From contig JABWBL010000019.1 of the NCBI GenBank assembly GCA_013360535.1, forward strand, positions 1-15,793: a stretch of DNA of 15,793 nt, written 5' to 3'. Both the position numbers and the translations under genes were made by a program. This document shows, piece by piece, positions 7,346 to 14,279 of this stretch. Under the pieces are notes generated by a model, which saw only the letters and a list, made by a program, of their open reading frames with translations, made no database searches and was not told where the DNA came from. The stretch is from Planctomycetaceae bacterium (GTDB lineage: Bacteria; Planctomycetota; UBA1135; GCA-002686595). The stretch's first letter is position 1. Each line of letters begins with the position of its first letter.

Positions 7346-8419
7346 ATGGCGTCCGCGCAGTTCGATCGGGAGGCGGAGTGGCGGGAGCGCCACCGGGGCA
7401 CGCAGGAAGACTCCGAGTTGCCGCCGCTGTCGGCGAGCGACAGTCGCGAGGAGTGGGCTCGCCGCGTGCGGGGCCTCCGTTGGCTCTGGCGGAAGCCCGA
7501 GAACCAGCGACGGGTCGTGCGTCTCTCGCGCCTGCGCGCCGAGTGCCTCGACTGGATCGCCGCGCAGGATCTCGAAGTGGACGAGTGCGAAAATCTGGTC
7601 GATCGCGTCATCGACTTCCGGAGGTTGCCGAGACGAATCCGCGCCGATGTCACGCGCCACTTCGCTCATCCGCGCCTCGGCCGCTTCTGCCTGGCGGCGG
7701 CCGCGCTGGATGTGGGTCAGGACTGGAGAGACGAACGATTCGAGCAGATGGTGTCGGTGTTCCGCGACTTCGAGGAAGCCGCGCCGCTCGATCTGGAGCG
7801 CGCCTTCAGCATCCTCGAAGTGAACGACGCGCTCTCCAGGCTCGGGCGGCGTCGACACCGCCGCTGCATGCGCGTTCTCCGGCCGAGCCTCGCTCGCGCT
7901 GCGGAGGTGATCGCCAACGACGTCGCCTTCGACACGCGCGACGGGATGCGGCAGGTGGATTTTGCCCTCTCGTTCCTGCTCGATTTCCGGCACGACGCGA
8001 TCGCGCACCGCCTGCTCGCGCAGCTCGAGGCTCGGGAGGATCTGGCCGGGGCGCGATCGGAGTCCGCACGCATCTTGCGCTGGAGCCTCGCTCTCGCCCG
8101 CTGCCGACCGGCAGGCCGCGCCCGCGACCGCGAGGAATTTCAGCGCCAGCTCGCGCACGCGATCGAGCAGCTCTCGCCCGCGTTCAGTCCGGTGCAACGC
8201 GCGCGCCTCGGTCGCCTGCGCCTTCGTTTTCTCGAGCAGTACCTGCGCGCCGATGCCGACACGTTCGGCCTCTCGGACCTCTGGAGCGAATACGTCGCGC
8301 TCATTCCAGCGCGACCGCACCGCTCTCTCGGGATCGACTTCCATCGCCGCCGCCGTTGGCGAAGCAGACGCATAAGGAACGTCGATTCCAGCGACTCCGA
8401 CACAAGTTCCACGCCCTGA
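7346..8419 (+). CDS. Unknown alpha-helical protein, paralogue B with basic C-terminal tail
   Basis: A 357-residue protein starting at the ATG at 7346, 42 bases after paralogue A. Blocks matching A are RLRAECLDWIAA (62-73), FEEAAP (142-147), RVLRPSLARAAEVIANDV (176-193) and a block ending QLEARE (210-231). The offset to A stays at 6-7 residues, so the two copies have diverged mainly by substitution. Unlike A, it carries an N-terminal charged extension and a tail after residue 330: HRRRRWRSRRIR followed by an Asp/Ser/Thr-rich end (SSDSDTSSTP). The basic run could bind nucleic acid or anionic lipid; this is inference only. No signal peptide, catalytic motif or known domain was recognised. No Shine-Dalgarno is obvious. 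Confidence 0.8.
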   Translation: MASAQFDREAEWRERHRGTQEDSELPPLSASDSREEWARRVRGLRWLWRKPENQRRVVRLSRLRAECLDWIAAQDLEVDECENLVDRVIDFRRLPRRIRADVTRHFAHPRLGRFCLAAAALDVGQDWRDERFEQMVSVFRDFEEAAPLDLERAFSILEVNDALSRLGRRRHRRCMRVLRPSLARAAEVIANDVAFDTRDGMRQVDFALSFLLDFRHDAIAHRLLAQLEAREDLAGARSESARILRWSLALARCRPAGRARDREEFQRQLAHAIEQLSPAFSPVQRARLGRLRLRFLEQYLRADADTFGLSDLWSEYVALIPARPHRSLGIDFHRRRRWRSRRIRNVDSSDSDTSSTP

Positions 8420-8438
8420 GGTACGCTCGCGACGCCCG

Positions 8439-8867
8439 ATGCACGCACCGTCGAAAGTCCGCCTGATCGAGTGCGGCCGATGGCCGAAACCAGAGCCCGT
8501 CGTCGAGCTCCGCGCGCTCGTCGGCTCGTTGATCGTCACGCTCGTCTTTCTCGTGGCGCTGTACTTCAAGCTGCCGAGCTCCGACTCCGTGCACGAGTCG
8601 GGGCTCCTGTTCCTGGTCGATCCGTTCGTGTGGCTGATGGCCACTCCGTTCGCCGCCACCGGCGCGATTCTCGCGACCGTGCTCACCCGCCGCTGGATCG
8701 ATCCGGCGCGCATCTCCCGCGTCACCCTCCGCACTACCGGCATCGTCTCGCTCGCCACCGCGCTCGCGACCCTGCTCATCGGCCCCGGCGGCGCGCTGGT
8801 TGCGTTCCTCGCGTTGATCCTCGCCTTGCGAATGCAACGCCGAATTCCTCCGGTGAACCAGCCGTGA
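8439..8867 (+). CDS. Small multi-pass membrane protein of unknown function
   Basis: A 142-residue protein with about four hydrophobic segments, near residues 26-44, 60-82, 100-114 and 116-131, and short charged termini. The family is unknown. The positively charged loop LTRRWIDPARISR between the second and third segments suggests that loop is cytoplasmic by the positive-inside rule. The ATG at 8439 lies 19 bases after the stop of paralogue B. The gene's TGA overlaps the GTG start of the next gene. Co-transcription with the paralogue pair is likely from spacing, so it may be their membrane partner, but no function can be assigned. Confidence 0.75.
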   Translation: MHAPSKVRLIECGRWPKPEPVVELRALVGSLIVTLVFLVALYFKLPSSDSVHESGLLFLVDPFVWLMATPFAATGAILATVLTRRWIDPARISRVTLRTTGIVSLATALATLLIGPGGALVAFLALILALRMQRRIPPVNQP

Positions 8868-9550
8868 CGCTTCGCATGCGAAACATCCGCGTGCTGGGAT
8901 GGCTCGGTCTCGGCGTGCTGCTGCCGCTGATCTTGGTCACCGTCGTGTCGATTCGGACCTTCCGCGAGCCGCGCTTGCACGCGGAGGCGGCTCGCAAGCT
9001 CGATCCCGAAGGCTTCCTCGAAACGTTCGGGCTCGAGCGCGACCCGCTCGTGCTCGTGACGGATTCCGGCAGCCGCCCGTTCCCTCCGAGGAGCATCACG
9101 TTCGCGCTCTGGCCCGATGGTCACGGTGTCTTCAGTGAACCGGCCGGCACGTCCTCTTGGCGCACGTTCGCATTCAACGTGACGCCAGCAGAGGCCGAGC
9201 GTCTCGCCTCGGAGATTTTCGAGCTGCTGCGCCCTGCCGATGGTGGCGGCTGGGAGTTCACGGACTCGCCGTCGGCACGCTCGTCGGTCCGACATGTCGA
9301 TGAGGTCGTGGCCCTCTCGACGTACGCGGTGCTGCTCGACGCTGCGCTCATCGCCACCACTCGCGCGACCAAGCCTGATTGGCCCTACAAGGACTCCGCG
9401 TTGCAAGCGGACGCCCGCAGCCGACCCGCGATCGAGGCGCAGATCGAGCTCGGCGAGCTGCTGACGAAGTTCACGAGCACCGTGCGCGCTTCGGCCACTC
9501 CGATCACGCTCACTCCGCGCTCCGGCCATTGGAGCGACTTCCTGCGTTAG
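8864..9550 (+). CDS. Unknown membrane-anchored protein, translationally coupled to the preceding gene
   Basis: A 228-residue protein with one N-terminal transmembrane segment (residues 11-27, LGWLGLGVLLPLILVTV) after a basic start (MTLRMRNIR), so it is a signal-anchored protein with the remainder probably periplasmic. The soluble part begins with a charged helix, then has a beta-like segment (SITFALWPDGHGVFSE) and a helix (TPAEAERLASEIFELL). No known domain was recognised. The GTG at 8864 overlaps the previous TGA as GTGA, the usual arrangement for translational coupling, with GGTGA seven bases before it. The ATG at 8876 (MRNIRVLG) is the alternative start. It is the last gene of the four-gene cluster; a 125-base gap follows. 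Confidence 0.75.
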   Translation: MTLRMRNIRVLGWLGLGVLLPLILVTVVSIRTFREPRLHAEAARKLDPEGFLETFGLERDPLVLVTDSGSRPFPPRSITFALWPDGHGVFSEPAGTSSWRTFAFNVTPAEAERLASEIFELLRPADGGGWEFTDSPSARSSVRHVDEVVALSTYAVLLDAALIATTRATKPDWPYKDSALQADARSRPAIEAQIELGELLTKFTSTVRASATPITLTPRSGHWSDFLR

Positions 9551-9675
9551 CCGTCCGCGGGCTTTCGAGTCGCCAGCTCCGACAGAAGTTCCCGACTCGC
9601 GCCAACGCCGCGGTCGCTGGCTGCATGAGTCGGACGTCGGCGCGATCTGCCCCCGCGCCCGAAGGAAGACCAACC
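9551..9675 (+). promoter_or_regulatory. Gap before the beta-helix gene, presumed promoter region
   Basis: A 125-base gap between two plus-strand genes. A seven-base inverted repeat, CGAGTCG at 9566-9572 and CGACTCG at 9593-9599 with a 20-base loop, could form a weak hairpin after the four-gene cluster, but no T-tract follows. No clear -10/-35 pair was found. Confidence 0.25.
9662..9666 (+). promoter_or_regulatory. Shine-Dalgarno site of the beta-helix gene
   Basis: AAGGA lies nine bases before the ATG at 9676, inside GAAGGAAGACC. Together with the signal peptide that follows, it fixes the start at 9676 rather than any upstream codon of the longer open frame. Confidence 0.55.
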
Positions 9676-10926
9676 ATGCGCCTCTCGAAGTGCCTGACCA
9701 CCCCCCTGATGTCGGTCGTGCTCGCTGCGTTGGCTTCGGCCGGCGTCGACGTGCTCGGCAAGCCGCAACTCGGCACCTTCACGACCATCCAGGAGGCCGT
9801 CGACGCAGCCTCCGACAACGACATCCTGATCGTCGCCGACGGCATCTACCCCGGCTTCACGATCACGAACAAGTCGTTGTGCGTGATCGGCGCGACGGGC
9901 GCGCTCGTCGAGGTCCAAGGTACGTGCACGATCCGCAACCTCGGGTCCGCCAAGCGCACTTCGCTGGTCGGCCTGAGCGTGGCGGCGATCCAGACCTTCA
10001 ACAGCCTCGCGCGACCCGGTCTCGAGCTGCTCGACAACCTCGGTTCGGTGCGCTTGCAGAACTGCTCGTTCACCGGCGCCAAGGCGCAGGGCCAACCCGG
10101 CTCGTTCACGCCGCCCTCGGGGTCGGGCGCCGAGGTCACACGTTCCGCCAAGGTGCTGTTCACGCGTTGCATGCTGTTCGGCCGCAACGTGGGGATGTGG
10201 TCGGGGATCGCCCCGCGCGCGGGCGGAGCGGGATTGGACTCGCTCGACAGCGCGGTCGCGCTCTACGAGTGCGTGGCGCGCGGCGGCGAAGGTTCCGTGG
10301 AGAGTTATCCCAGCGGCGGCGAGGGCGGCCCGGGATGTCGCGTCAACGGCTGGGGCGTGTTCGCCTCGGGAAGCTCGATCGAAGGCGGCCGCGGCGGCGG
10401 TGGGGATTACTTCGGCTGCACGAGCTCCGGCGACGGCGGCGACGGCCTCGTGATCACCGACGGTCAGGCGCAGCTCTACGACACTTCGATCGTGCGCGGC
10501 GCGGCGGGCAGCTTCTTCACCTGCACGTCCGGAGTCGGTGGCCAGCGCGTCGTCGCGAGCGCCGCCGTCGTCAACGAGTTCGGCACGCAACATCGTTCGC
10601 TCGGCGGTCCGCGCTACGTCAACGACAACTCGCAGACCTCGTTCCAATTCACGGGCCGCCCCGGCGACACCGTGTTCCTGCTCGTCGGCTCGCAGCCGGT
10701 CTTCACCTACATGGCGAGCTCCGCCGGCATCTCGACCATTCGCCAGCCCTGGGTGCCGATCCCCGTCGGCGTCGTCGGCCCGAGCGGCTCCCTCAACATT
10801 CCCTACACGCTTCCCGACATCATCAGCCCGCACGCCGGCTTCCCGCGCTACTTCCAGGCGCTCGCCGTCAACGGCCAGCAGCAATTCCTCTCGACGCCGA
10901 TTCAAGTGCTCGTGATCAACACCTGA
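9676..10926 (+). CDS. Secreted parallel beta-helix repeat protein
   Basis: A 416-residue protein with a signal peptide (MRLSKCLTTPLMSVVLAALASA, cleavage expected near residue 22). Residues 35-75 (TFTTIQEAVDAASDNDILIV, then YPGFTI and NKSLCVIGATG) are the classic entry to a right-handed parallel beta-helix of the pectate-lyase/DUF1565 type. Helix rungs continue to about residue 300, with glycine-rich turns (for example GGEGGPGC at 214-221 and GGRGGGGDYFGC at 237-248) and several cysteines. The last ~105 residues (from GGPRYVNDNSQ at 310) form a separate beta-sandwich-like domain of a type I recall at the C-terminus of planctomycete extracellular proteins. No lyase catalytic residues can be assigned, so it may be a structural or binding protein rather than an enzyme. 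A strong hairpin follows the stop. Confidence 0.85.
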   Translation: MRLSKCLTTPLMSVVLAALASAGVDVLGKPQLGTFTTIQEAVDAASDNDILIVADGIYPGFTITNKSLCVIGATGALVEVQGTCTIRNLGSAKRTSLVGLSVAAIQTFNSLARPGLELLDNLGSVRLQNCSFTGAKAQGQPGSFTPPSGSGAEVTRSAKVLFTRCMLFGRNVGMWSGIAPRAGGAGLDSLDSAVALYECVARGGEGSVESYPSGGEGGPGCRVNGWGVFASGSSIEGGRGGGGDYFGCTSSGDGGDGLVITDGQAQLYDTSIVRGAAGSFFTCTSGVGGQRVVASAAVVNEFGTQHRSLGGPRYVNDNSQTSFQFTGRPGDTVFLLVGSQPVFTYMASSAGISTIRQPWVPIPVGVVGPSGSLNIPYTLPDIISPHAGFPRYFQALAVNGQQQFLSTPIQVLVINT

Positions 10927-10966
10927 ACCGCGCCCGCGTTCGCGCCAGCGGCAGGCGGTCGCTGCC

Positions 10967-11003
10967 TGGCGTCGGAGCTCGCCACGAAGCCGCTCCGACG
11001 CCA
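10967..11003 (+). terminator. Hairpin terminator after the beta-helix gene
   Basis: TGGCGTCGGAGC (10967-10978) and GCTCCGACGCCA (10992-11003) form a perfect 12-base stem with a 13-base loop, followed by the pyrimidine-rich TCTTCTC. It begins 41 bases after the stop at 10926. A smaller bulged stem (GCCA...GGCAG pairing with CTGCC-TGGC, 10944-10970) overlaps its left arm by four bases, so the two could be alternatives. The T-tract is weak; the element may also serve the convergent gene ending at 11029. Confidence 0.6.
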
Positions 11004-11028
11004 TCTTCTCGTGCCGCACTTCCGCGGG

Positions 11029-12450
11029 TCAGCTGCCTTCGGAATCGTCGTCGGAGGCGCCTTCGATGGCCTGGATCGCGCGCTCGGCGTTGGGGAGCAG
11101 GCCGACGAGCTTGAGGCGGATGCCGAGCGACGTGATCGCGGGCTCGAGCGCAGCGGCGACCGCGGGATCGCGCACGTACACGAAGTTGGGGCGTGACTTG
11201 CGCAGCTCGATCGCGGCGAGCAAGGCGCCAGGGAGCATCGCGAGGCCCTCCGCGGAAAGGCCCGTCACGCTGTGCACGACTTCGCCCGAGTCCCCGTCGA
11301 CGAACAGGCCGACGACCGACTTCCGGCGGCCCATGGGCGTGTCGACTTCCGCCGGAAGTTCGAACAGATCGCACTCGAGCTTGCCGCGCTGCGACGGAAC
11401 CCTCGCGCGAACACGCGCGGCCTGGTCCCTGTCGAAGGGCGCGGGCTGCAAGAGCGCGGGCTGCGTCGGTTGGACCCGCTCGTCTCTCCACGTGATCTCA
11501 CCGGTCCTGCGCGTCGGAAAGCGCAGGAGGAGTCGGCCTTGCGCATCGGGACGCAGGTAGTCGGGCTCGACCAGCGCGCGCGAGGCCACGACGTGCAGCT
11601 GCTCGAGCGCGATCGCGAAGGCCACGACCTCCTCGAATGTCAGGTCGGCGTCGGACTCGTCGCGGAACCGGACGCGCAGGATCGGCCACTTGGCCGGAGC
11701 GTCGAGTTCGTAGCCCATCGACTTGAGGAACTCCGCGTCCTTCGCGTCGAGCTGCTCTCGGTCGACGAACTGTGCGCTGAGGACTTCGTCGTGAAGCTGC
11801 CGATCGAATTGGCCTTCGCTCCCCAGCTTGTTCGCGCGCGTGGAGCCGCGCTCGGTGCCAAGCCTCAGCTCGAACGTCGGGCCGGGCGCGCCGTGGCTGA
11901 TCGACGCCCAGTCGAGCTCGACTCTGACCGGATGCAGCACGCCGAAACTCTGGGTCTCGTCGAGCCAGTTCCACGGCTGCAGGCGCGCCACGGCCTTCGC
12001 CGCCCGGGTCAAGCGCTCCCACGCACGGACCATCGCGAGCTCGGGGTCGTCGCCGATGGGCTGCAGGTCCTCCGCACTGGCTGTGGCGAATTCCTGCACC
12101 TTCAGGTTCCAACCGTTGCCCGACGGACTCAGGTGCGGATCACCCATCCGCCGCAAGTCCTTCGGTGCCTGCTCGCGCTTGATGCGTTGGAGCAGCTCCA
12201 CGAGCTTCAGCCCTCGCGCGTGCCCCAATCCGAGCTGCTTCCCTTGGGCCAAGCTCTCCGCTGCCTCGAGCGTCGCTCCAGCTTCGGGATCCATGCCCAG
12301 CGTCTCGTACACGTGCGCGTTCCACACGTCGACGCCCACCTGGAACGCCGCCTCGTGGGCCTCGAGGCCCGCACGAGCATCGAGCGCGTCCAGGATCGGC
12401 TGGCAGAACGCGACCAGGGTCTCCGAAATCTTCTCGCGTGAAACCGTCAT
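11029..12450 (-). CDS. DUF7309/DUF6930-like protein with extra N-terminal domain (paralogue C)
   Basis: A 473-residue cytoplasmic protein with no signal peptide. Residues 1-125 are a helical domain (FCQPILDALD, then VDVWNAHVYETLG, then LLQRIKREQAPKDLRRMGD). Residues about 145-320 (ARLQPWNWLDETQSFGVLHP, then QFVDREQLDAKDAEFLKSMGY) and about 345-465 (RVRARVPSQRGKLECDLFEL, then RPNFVYVRDPAV, then LGIRLKLV) resemble, from memory, the DUF7309 and DUF6930 families; no function is known to me. The gene is clearly paralogous to the one at 13018-14106, which lacks the first domain. The end is acidic (GASDDDSEGS). The ATG at 12450 is preferred; an ATG at 12489 in the same frame would add 13 residues. 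It converges on the beta-helix gene and diverges from the CaMKII-hub gene. Confidence 0.85.
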   Translation of the reverse strand: MTVSREKISETLVAFCQPILDALDARAGLEAHEAAFQVGVDVWNAHVYETLGMDPEAGATLEAAESLAQGKQLGLGHARGLKLVELLQRIKREQAPKDLRRMGDPHLSPSGNGWNLKVQEFATASAEDLQPIGDDPELAMVRAWERLTRAAKAVARLQPWNWLDETQSFGVLHPVRVELDWASISHGAPGPTFELRLGTERGSTRANKLGSEGQFDRQLHDEVLSAQFVDREQLDAKDAEFLKSMGYELDAPAKWPILRVRFRDESDADLTFEEVVAFAIALEQLHVVASRALVEPDYLRPDAQGRLLLRFPTRRTGEITWRDERVQPTQPALLQPAPFDRDQAARVRARVPSQRGKLECDLFELPAEVDTPMGRRKSVVGLFVDGDSGEVVHSVTGLSAEGLAMLPGALLAAIELRKSRPNFVYVRDPAVAAALEPAITSLGIRLKLVGLLPNAERAIQAIEGASDDDSEGS

Positions 12451-12544
12451 CGCCCCATGGTTCTGTCGCAGCGACCGACTGTCGAGCATCACCCTGCAGG
12501 AACCACCGCGAATCTCGCCTTCCCGCCGCTTACGCTCTCACCCC
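12451..12544. promoter_or_regulatory. Short divergent promoter region between paralogue C and the hub gene
   Basis: Only 94 bases separate the ATG at 12450 (-) from the ATG at 12545 (+), so the two promoters must overlap or at least one transcript is nearly leaderless. No clear -10 boxes or Shine-Dalgarno sites were found. If paralogue C starts at 12489 the region is even shorter (55 bases). Confidence 0.35.
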
Positions 12545-12934
12545 ATGAGCCACGCCGACGAGACCGAACTGCTGCGCCTGACCCACAAGCTCCTCGATGC
12601 CGTCGTCGAGCACGACTGGCCGACCTACGCGAGCCTGTGCGACGACAACCTGACCTGCTTCGAGCCCGAGGCGCGCGGCCAATGCGTGACCGGGCTCGCC
12701 TTCCACAAGTTCTACTTCGACCTCTCGGCCGGCTCCGGCCCGCGGCACACGACGCTCTGCGACGTGCACGTGCGCGTGATGGGGGACGCCGCGCTCGTGA
12801 CCTACGTCCGGCTCACCCAGCGGCTCGACTCCGACGGCCGTCCCGCGACTTCGGCCATCGAAGAAACCCGCGTCTGGCAGCGCATCTCCGGCGCCTGGAA
12901 GCACGTCCATTTCCACCGCTCGGCGCCGCACTGA
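12545..12934 (+). CDS. CaMKII association (hub) domain homologue, SnoaL/NTF2-like fold
   Basis: A 129-residue single-domain protein. The text LLDAVVEHDWPTYASLCDDN (17-36), TCFEPEARGQCVTGLAFHKF (37-56), a block ending VTYVRLTQRLD (85-95) and ETRVWQRISGAWKHVHFHRS (107-126) closely follows the CaMKII_AD family, the domain that assembles CaM kinase II into rings in animals. Bacterial members are stand-alone cone-shaped alpha+beta proteins of the NTF2 superfamily, usually dimeric or higher oligomers, with unknown ligands. There is no kinase domain here. The ATG at 12545 is chosen because the family begins at once; no Shine-Dalgarno is visible. It lies between two reverse-strand paralogues (C and D), divergent from C and convergent with D. 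Confidence 0.9.
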   Translation: MSHADETELLRLTHKLLDAVVEHDWPTYASLCDDNLTCFEPEARGQCVTGLAFHKFYFDLSAGSGPRHTTLCDVHVRVMGDAALVTYVRLTQRLDSDGRPATSAIEETRVWQRISGAWKHVHFHRSAPH

Positions 12935-13017
12935 GCAGCGCCCGTCCAGCTGCGGGTCAGTCGCCGTGAAGCGCATTTCGACGAAGGCGCCGAGCGGCCA
13001 CGCTCGCCTCAGGACGG

Positions 13018-14106
13018 TCAGCGGAGGAGCGAATCCTCGATCGCGAAACGGGCCTGCTCCAGCGCGGGTGGTTGGTCGCAGGTCTTGAGCCGGATGCCGA
13101 GCGCGGTCGCGAGGGGAGCGAGCGTCCGTTCGACTTCGCCCGGGCCGACGTGGACGGCGTTCGGGCGAGCCCCGCGGTGCTGGATCGCCTTGAGCAGTCC
13201 CTCCTGCATCGCGGCGAGACGCACGGACGGATGCACGACGTCCATGTGGAGCACGACCCCCGAATTCGCGTCGACGAAGATGCAAATGGCCGGAAAGTGC
13301 CTTTCGCCCTCCTCGTCGATCGTGGCAGGAACGGCGAAACAGCCACACTCGAGGACGCCACGCAGCGCGGGAACTTGCGCGACGACTTCCCGCACGCGCC
13401 CGCGGTCGAACTCGGGAGCGGGAGGAATTCGGGGCTTGGGCGGAGTCACCCAGGCTTCCGTCCACGTGATCGACCCCGAGGCTTGCGTCGGCCGGCGCGT
13501 GTACCGCTCGCCACGCTCGTTCTCGAACTCGAAATTGCCACTCGCGAGCTCGAGCACTGGAAGCACCTGCTCGAGCGCACACGCCAGACGCTCGGCCTCC
13601 TGAACGTCGAGCGACCGCGGCACGCGGTTCGTGCCGTGACTCTCGCAGTTCGGCCAACCGTTCCTGCCACGGAACGAGAAGCCCAGTTCCTTCATGCGCT
13701 CACGCTCGCGCTTCGAGACCTCACCGCGGTCCACGAAGCTGACCAACAGCGCCTGCTGCCCGTACCGGAATCCCTCGGGCTCGATCCCGTGGCTGAGTTG
13801 CTCGAGCTGCGCTCCACCTTCGTCGCCGACGTAGAGCCCGAAACCAAGGAATTCGCCGCCACCACCCATCACGACGCCCCAGTCCGTCTCGCCACTGACG
13901 GGATCCACCACGCCAAAGCGCTCGCTGTCACCCATCAAGTGCCACGGTTCCTGCTCCCGTACGAGCTGCGCCGCGCGATACAGCCGCGTCCACACCGCCC
14001 GCTCCATCGCCAGCCCCGCGCCCGGCGCGAGCTCATCGATCTCAGGCCGCACGACCTTCTCCAACGACGCCGGCAGCTTCGGTTTCGAGCGCTTCATGCG
14101 CCCCAT
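13018..14106 (-). CDS. DUF7309/DUF6930-like protein (paralogue D)
   Basis: A 362-residue cytoplasmic protein of unknown function. Visible blocks are YRAAQLVREQEPWHLMGD with FGVVDPVSGETDWGVVMG (44-81), VSFVDRGEVSKRERERMKEL (122-141, followed by GFSFRGRNGWP), GSITWTEAWV (211-220), VVAQVPALRGVLECGCF (241-257) and RPNAVHVGPGEVERTL (314-329, with LGIRLKTC further on). These match paralogue C at residues ~145-465 block for block, including FVDR, ITW and LGIRLK. From memory this two-domain layout is DUF7309 plus DUF6930, which also occur in Firmicutes proteins. The start is the ATG at 14106 (MGRMKRSKPK) or 14097 (MKRSKPK); the frame stays open to 14355, but that part is Ser/Gly/Arg-rich, runs through a palindrome and is not conserved in C. 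Convergent with the hub gene, 83 bases apart. Confidence 0.85.
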   Translation of the reverse strand: MGRMKRSKPKLPASLEKVVRPEIDELAPGAGLAMERAVWTRLYRAAQLVREQEPWHLMGDSERFGVVDPVSGETDWGVVMGGGGEFLGFGLYVGDEGGAQLEQLSHGIEPEGFRYGQQALLVSFVDRGEVSKRERERMKELGFSFRGRNGWPNCESHGTNRVPRSLDVQEAERLACALEQVLPVLELASGNFEFENERGERYTRRPTQASGSITWTEAWVTPPKPRIPPAPEFDRGRVREVVAQVPALRGVLECGCFAVPATIDEEGERHFPAICIFVDANSGVVLHMDVVHPSVRLAAMQEGLLKAIQHRGARPNAVHVGPGEVERTLAPLATALGIRLKTCDQPPALEQARFAIEDSLLR

Positions 14107-14215
14107 GCTCGCGCCGTCGCTCCGCCGCGTCGAGCCCGTCGAGCTACGCAGCTCCTCCGGCGCGTGCTCTCCGTGGACCAGCCGCCCGTTGCCGTCCGGG
14201 CTCTGTGTGCCACCC

Positions 14216-14264
14216 GGCACTTGGGCAACACTCCTGTCCGGGCACATGGGTGACACGAGTGTCC
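14216..14264. repeat. Degenerate 25-bp tandem repeat, possible insertion-sequence end remnant
   Basis: Two copies, 14216-14239 and 14241-14264, share GGCAC, TGGG, ACAC and TGTCC at equal positions (18 of 24 bases identical) with a period of 25. The second copy forms part of the palindrome that follows. Repeats of this GGGCACATGGGTGACAC kind remind me of subterminal repeats near some transposase genes of the IS481/IS21 type, but no transposase or target-site duplication is visible, so this assignment is tentative. Confidence 0.45.
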
Positions 14265-14279
14265 TCCATGTACCCGGAC
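14236..14279. repeat. 44-bp near-perfect palindrome
   Basis: The left arm GTCCGGGCACATGG (14236-14249) pairs with CCATGTACCCGGAC (14266-14279) with one mismatch in 14. The inner GACAC (14252-14256) pairs perfectly with GTGTC (14259-14263). Only one mismatched dinucleotide pair (GT against CT) and a two-base centre (GA, 14257-14258) interrupt it. It could extrude as a cruciform, form a stable RNA hairpin on either strand, or bind a dimeric protein. It lies about 117 bases past the adaptor gene's stop without a T-tract, so it is not a standard terminator. Confidence 0.85.

Noticed and set aside
7331..9673. 780-residue open frame on the reverse strand opposite the four-gene cluster
   Set aside because: Composition is dominated by Arg, Ala, Glu and Gly with no domain-like pattern. 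The forward frames show paralogy, membrane segments and a start/stop overlap, so this is a GC-bias shadow.
9547..11019. 490-residue reverse open frame opposite the beta-helix gene
   Set aside because: Arg/Ala/Glu-rich shadow; the forward frame has a signal peptide, a Shine-Dalgarno site and beta-helix text.
11272..12441. 389-residue forward open frame opposite paralogue C
   Set aside because: The reverse frame is confirmed by block-wise similarity to paralogue D; the forward frame has no recognisable pattern.
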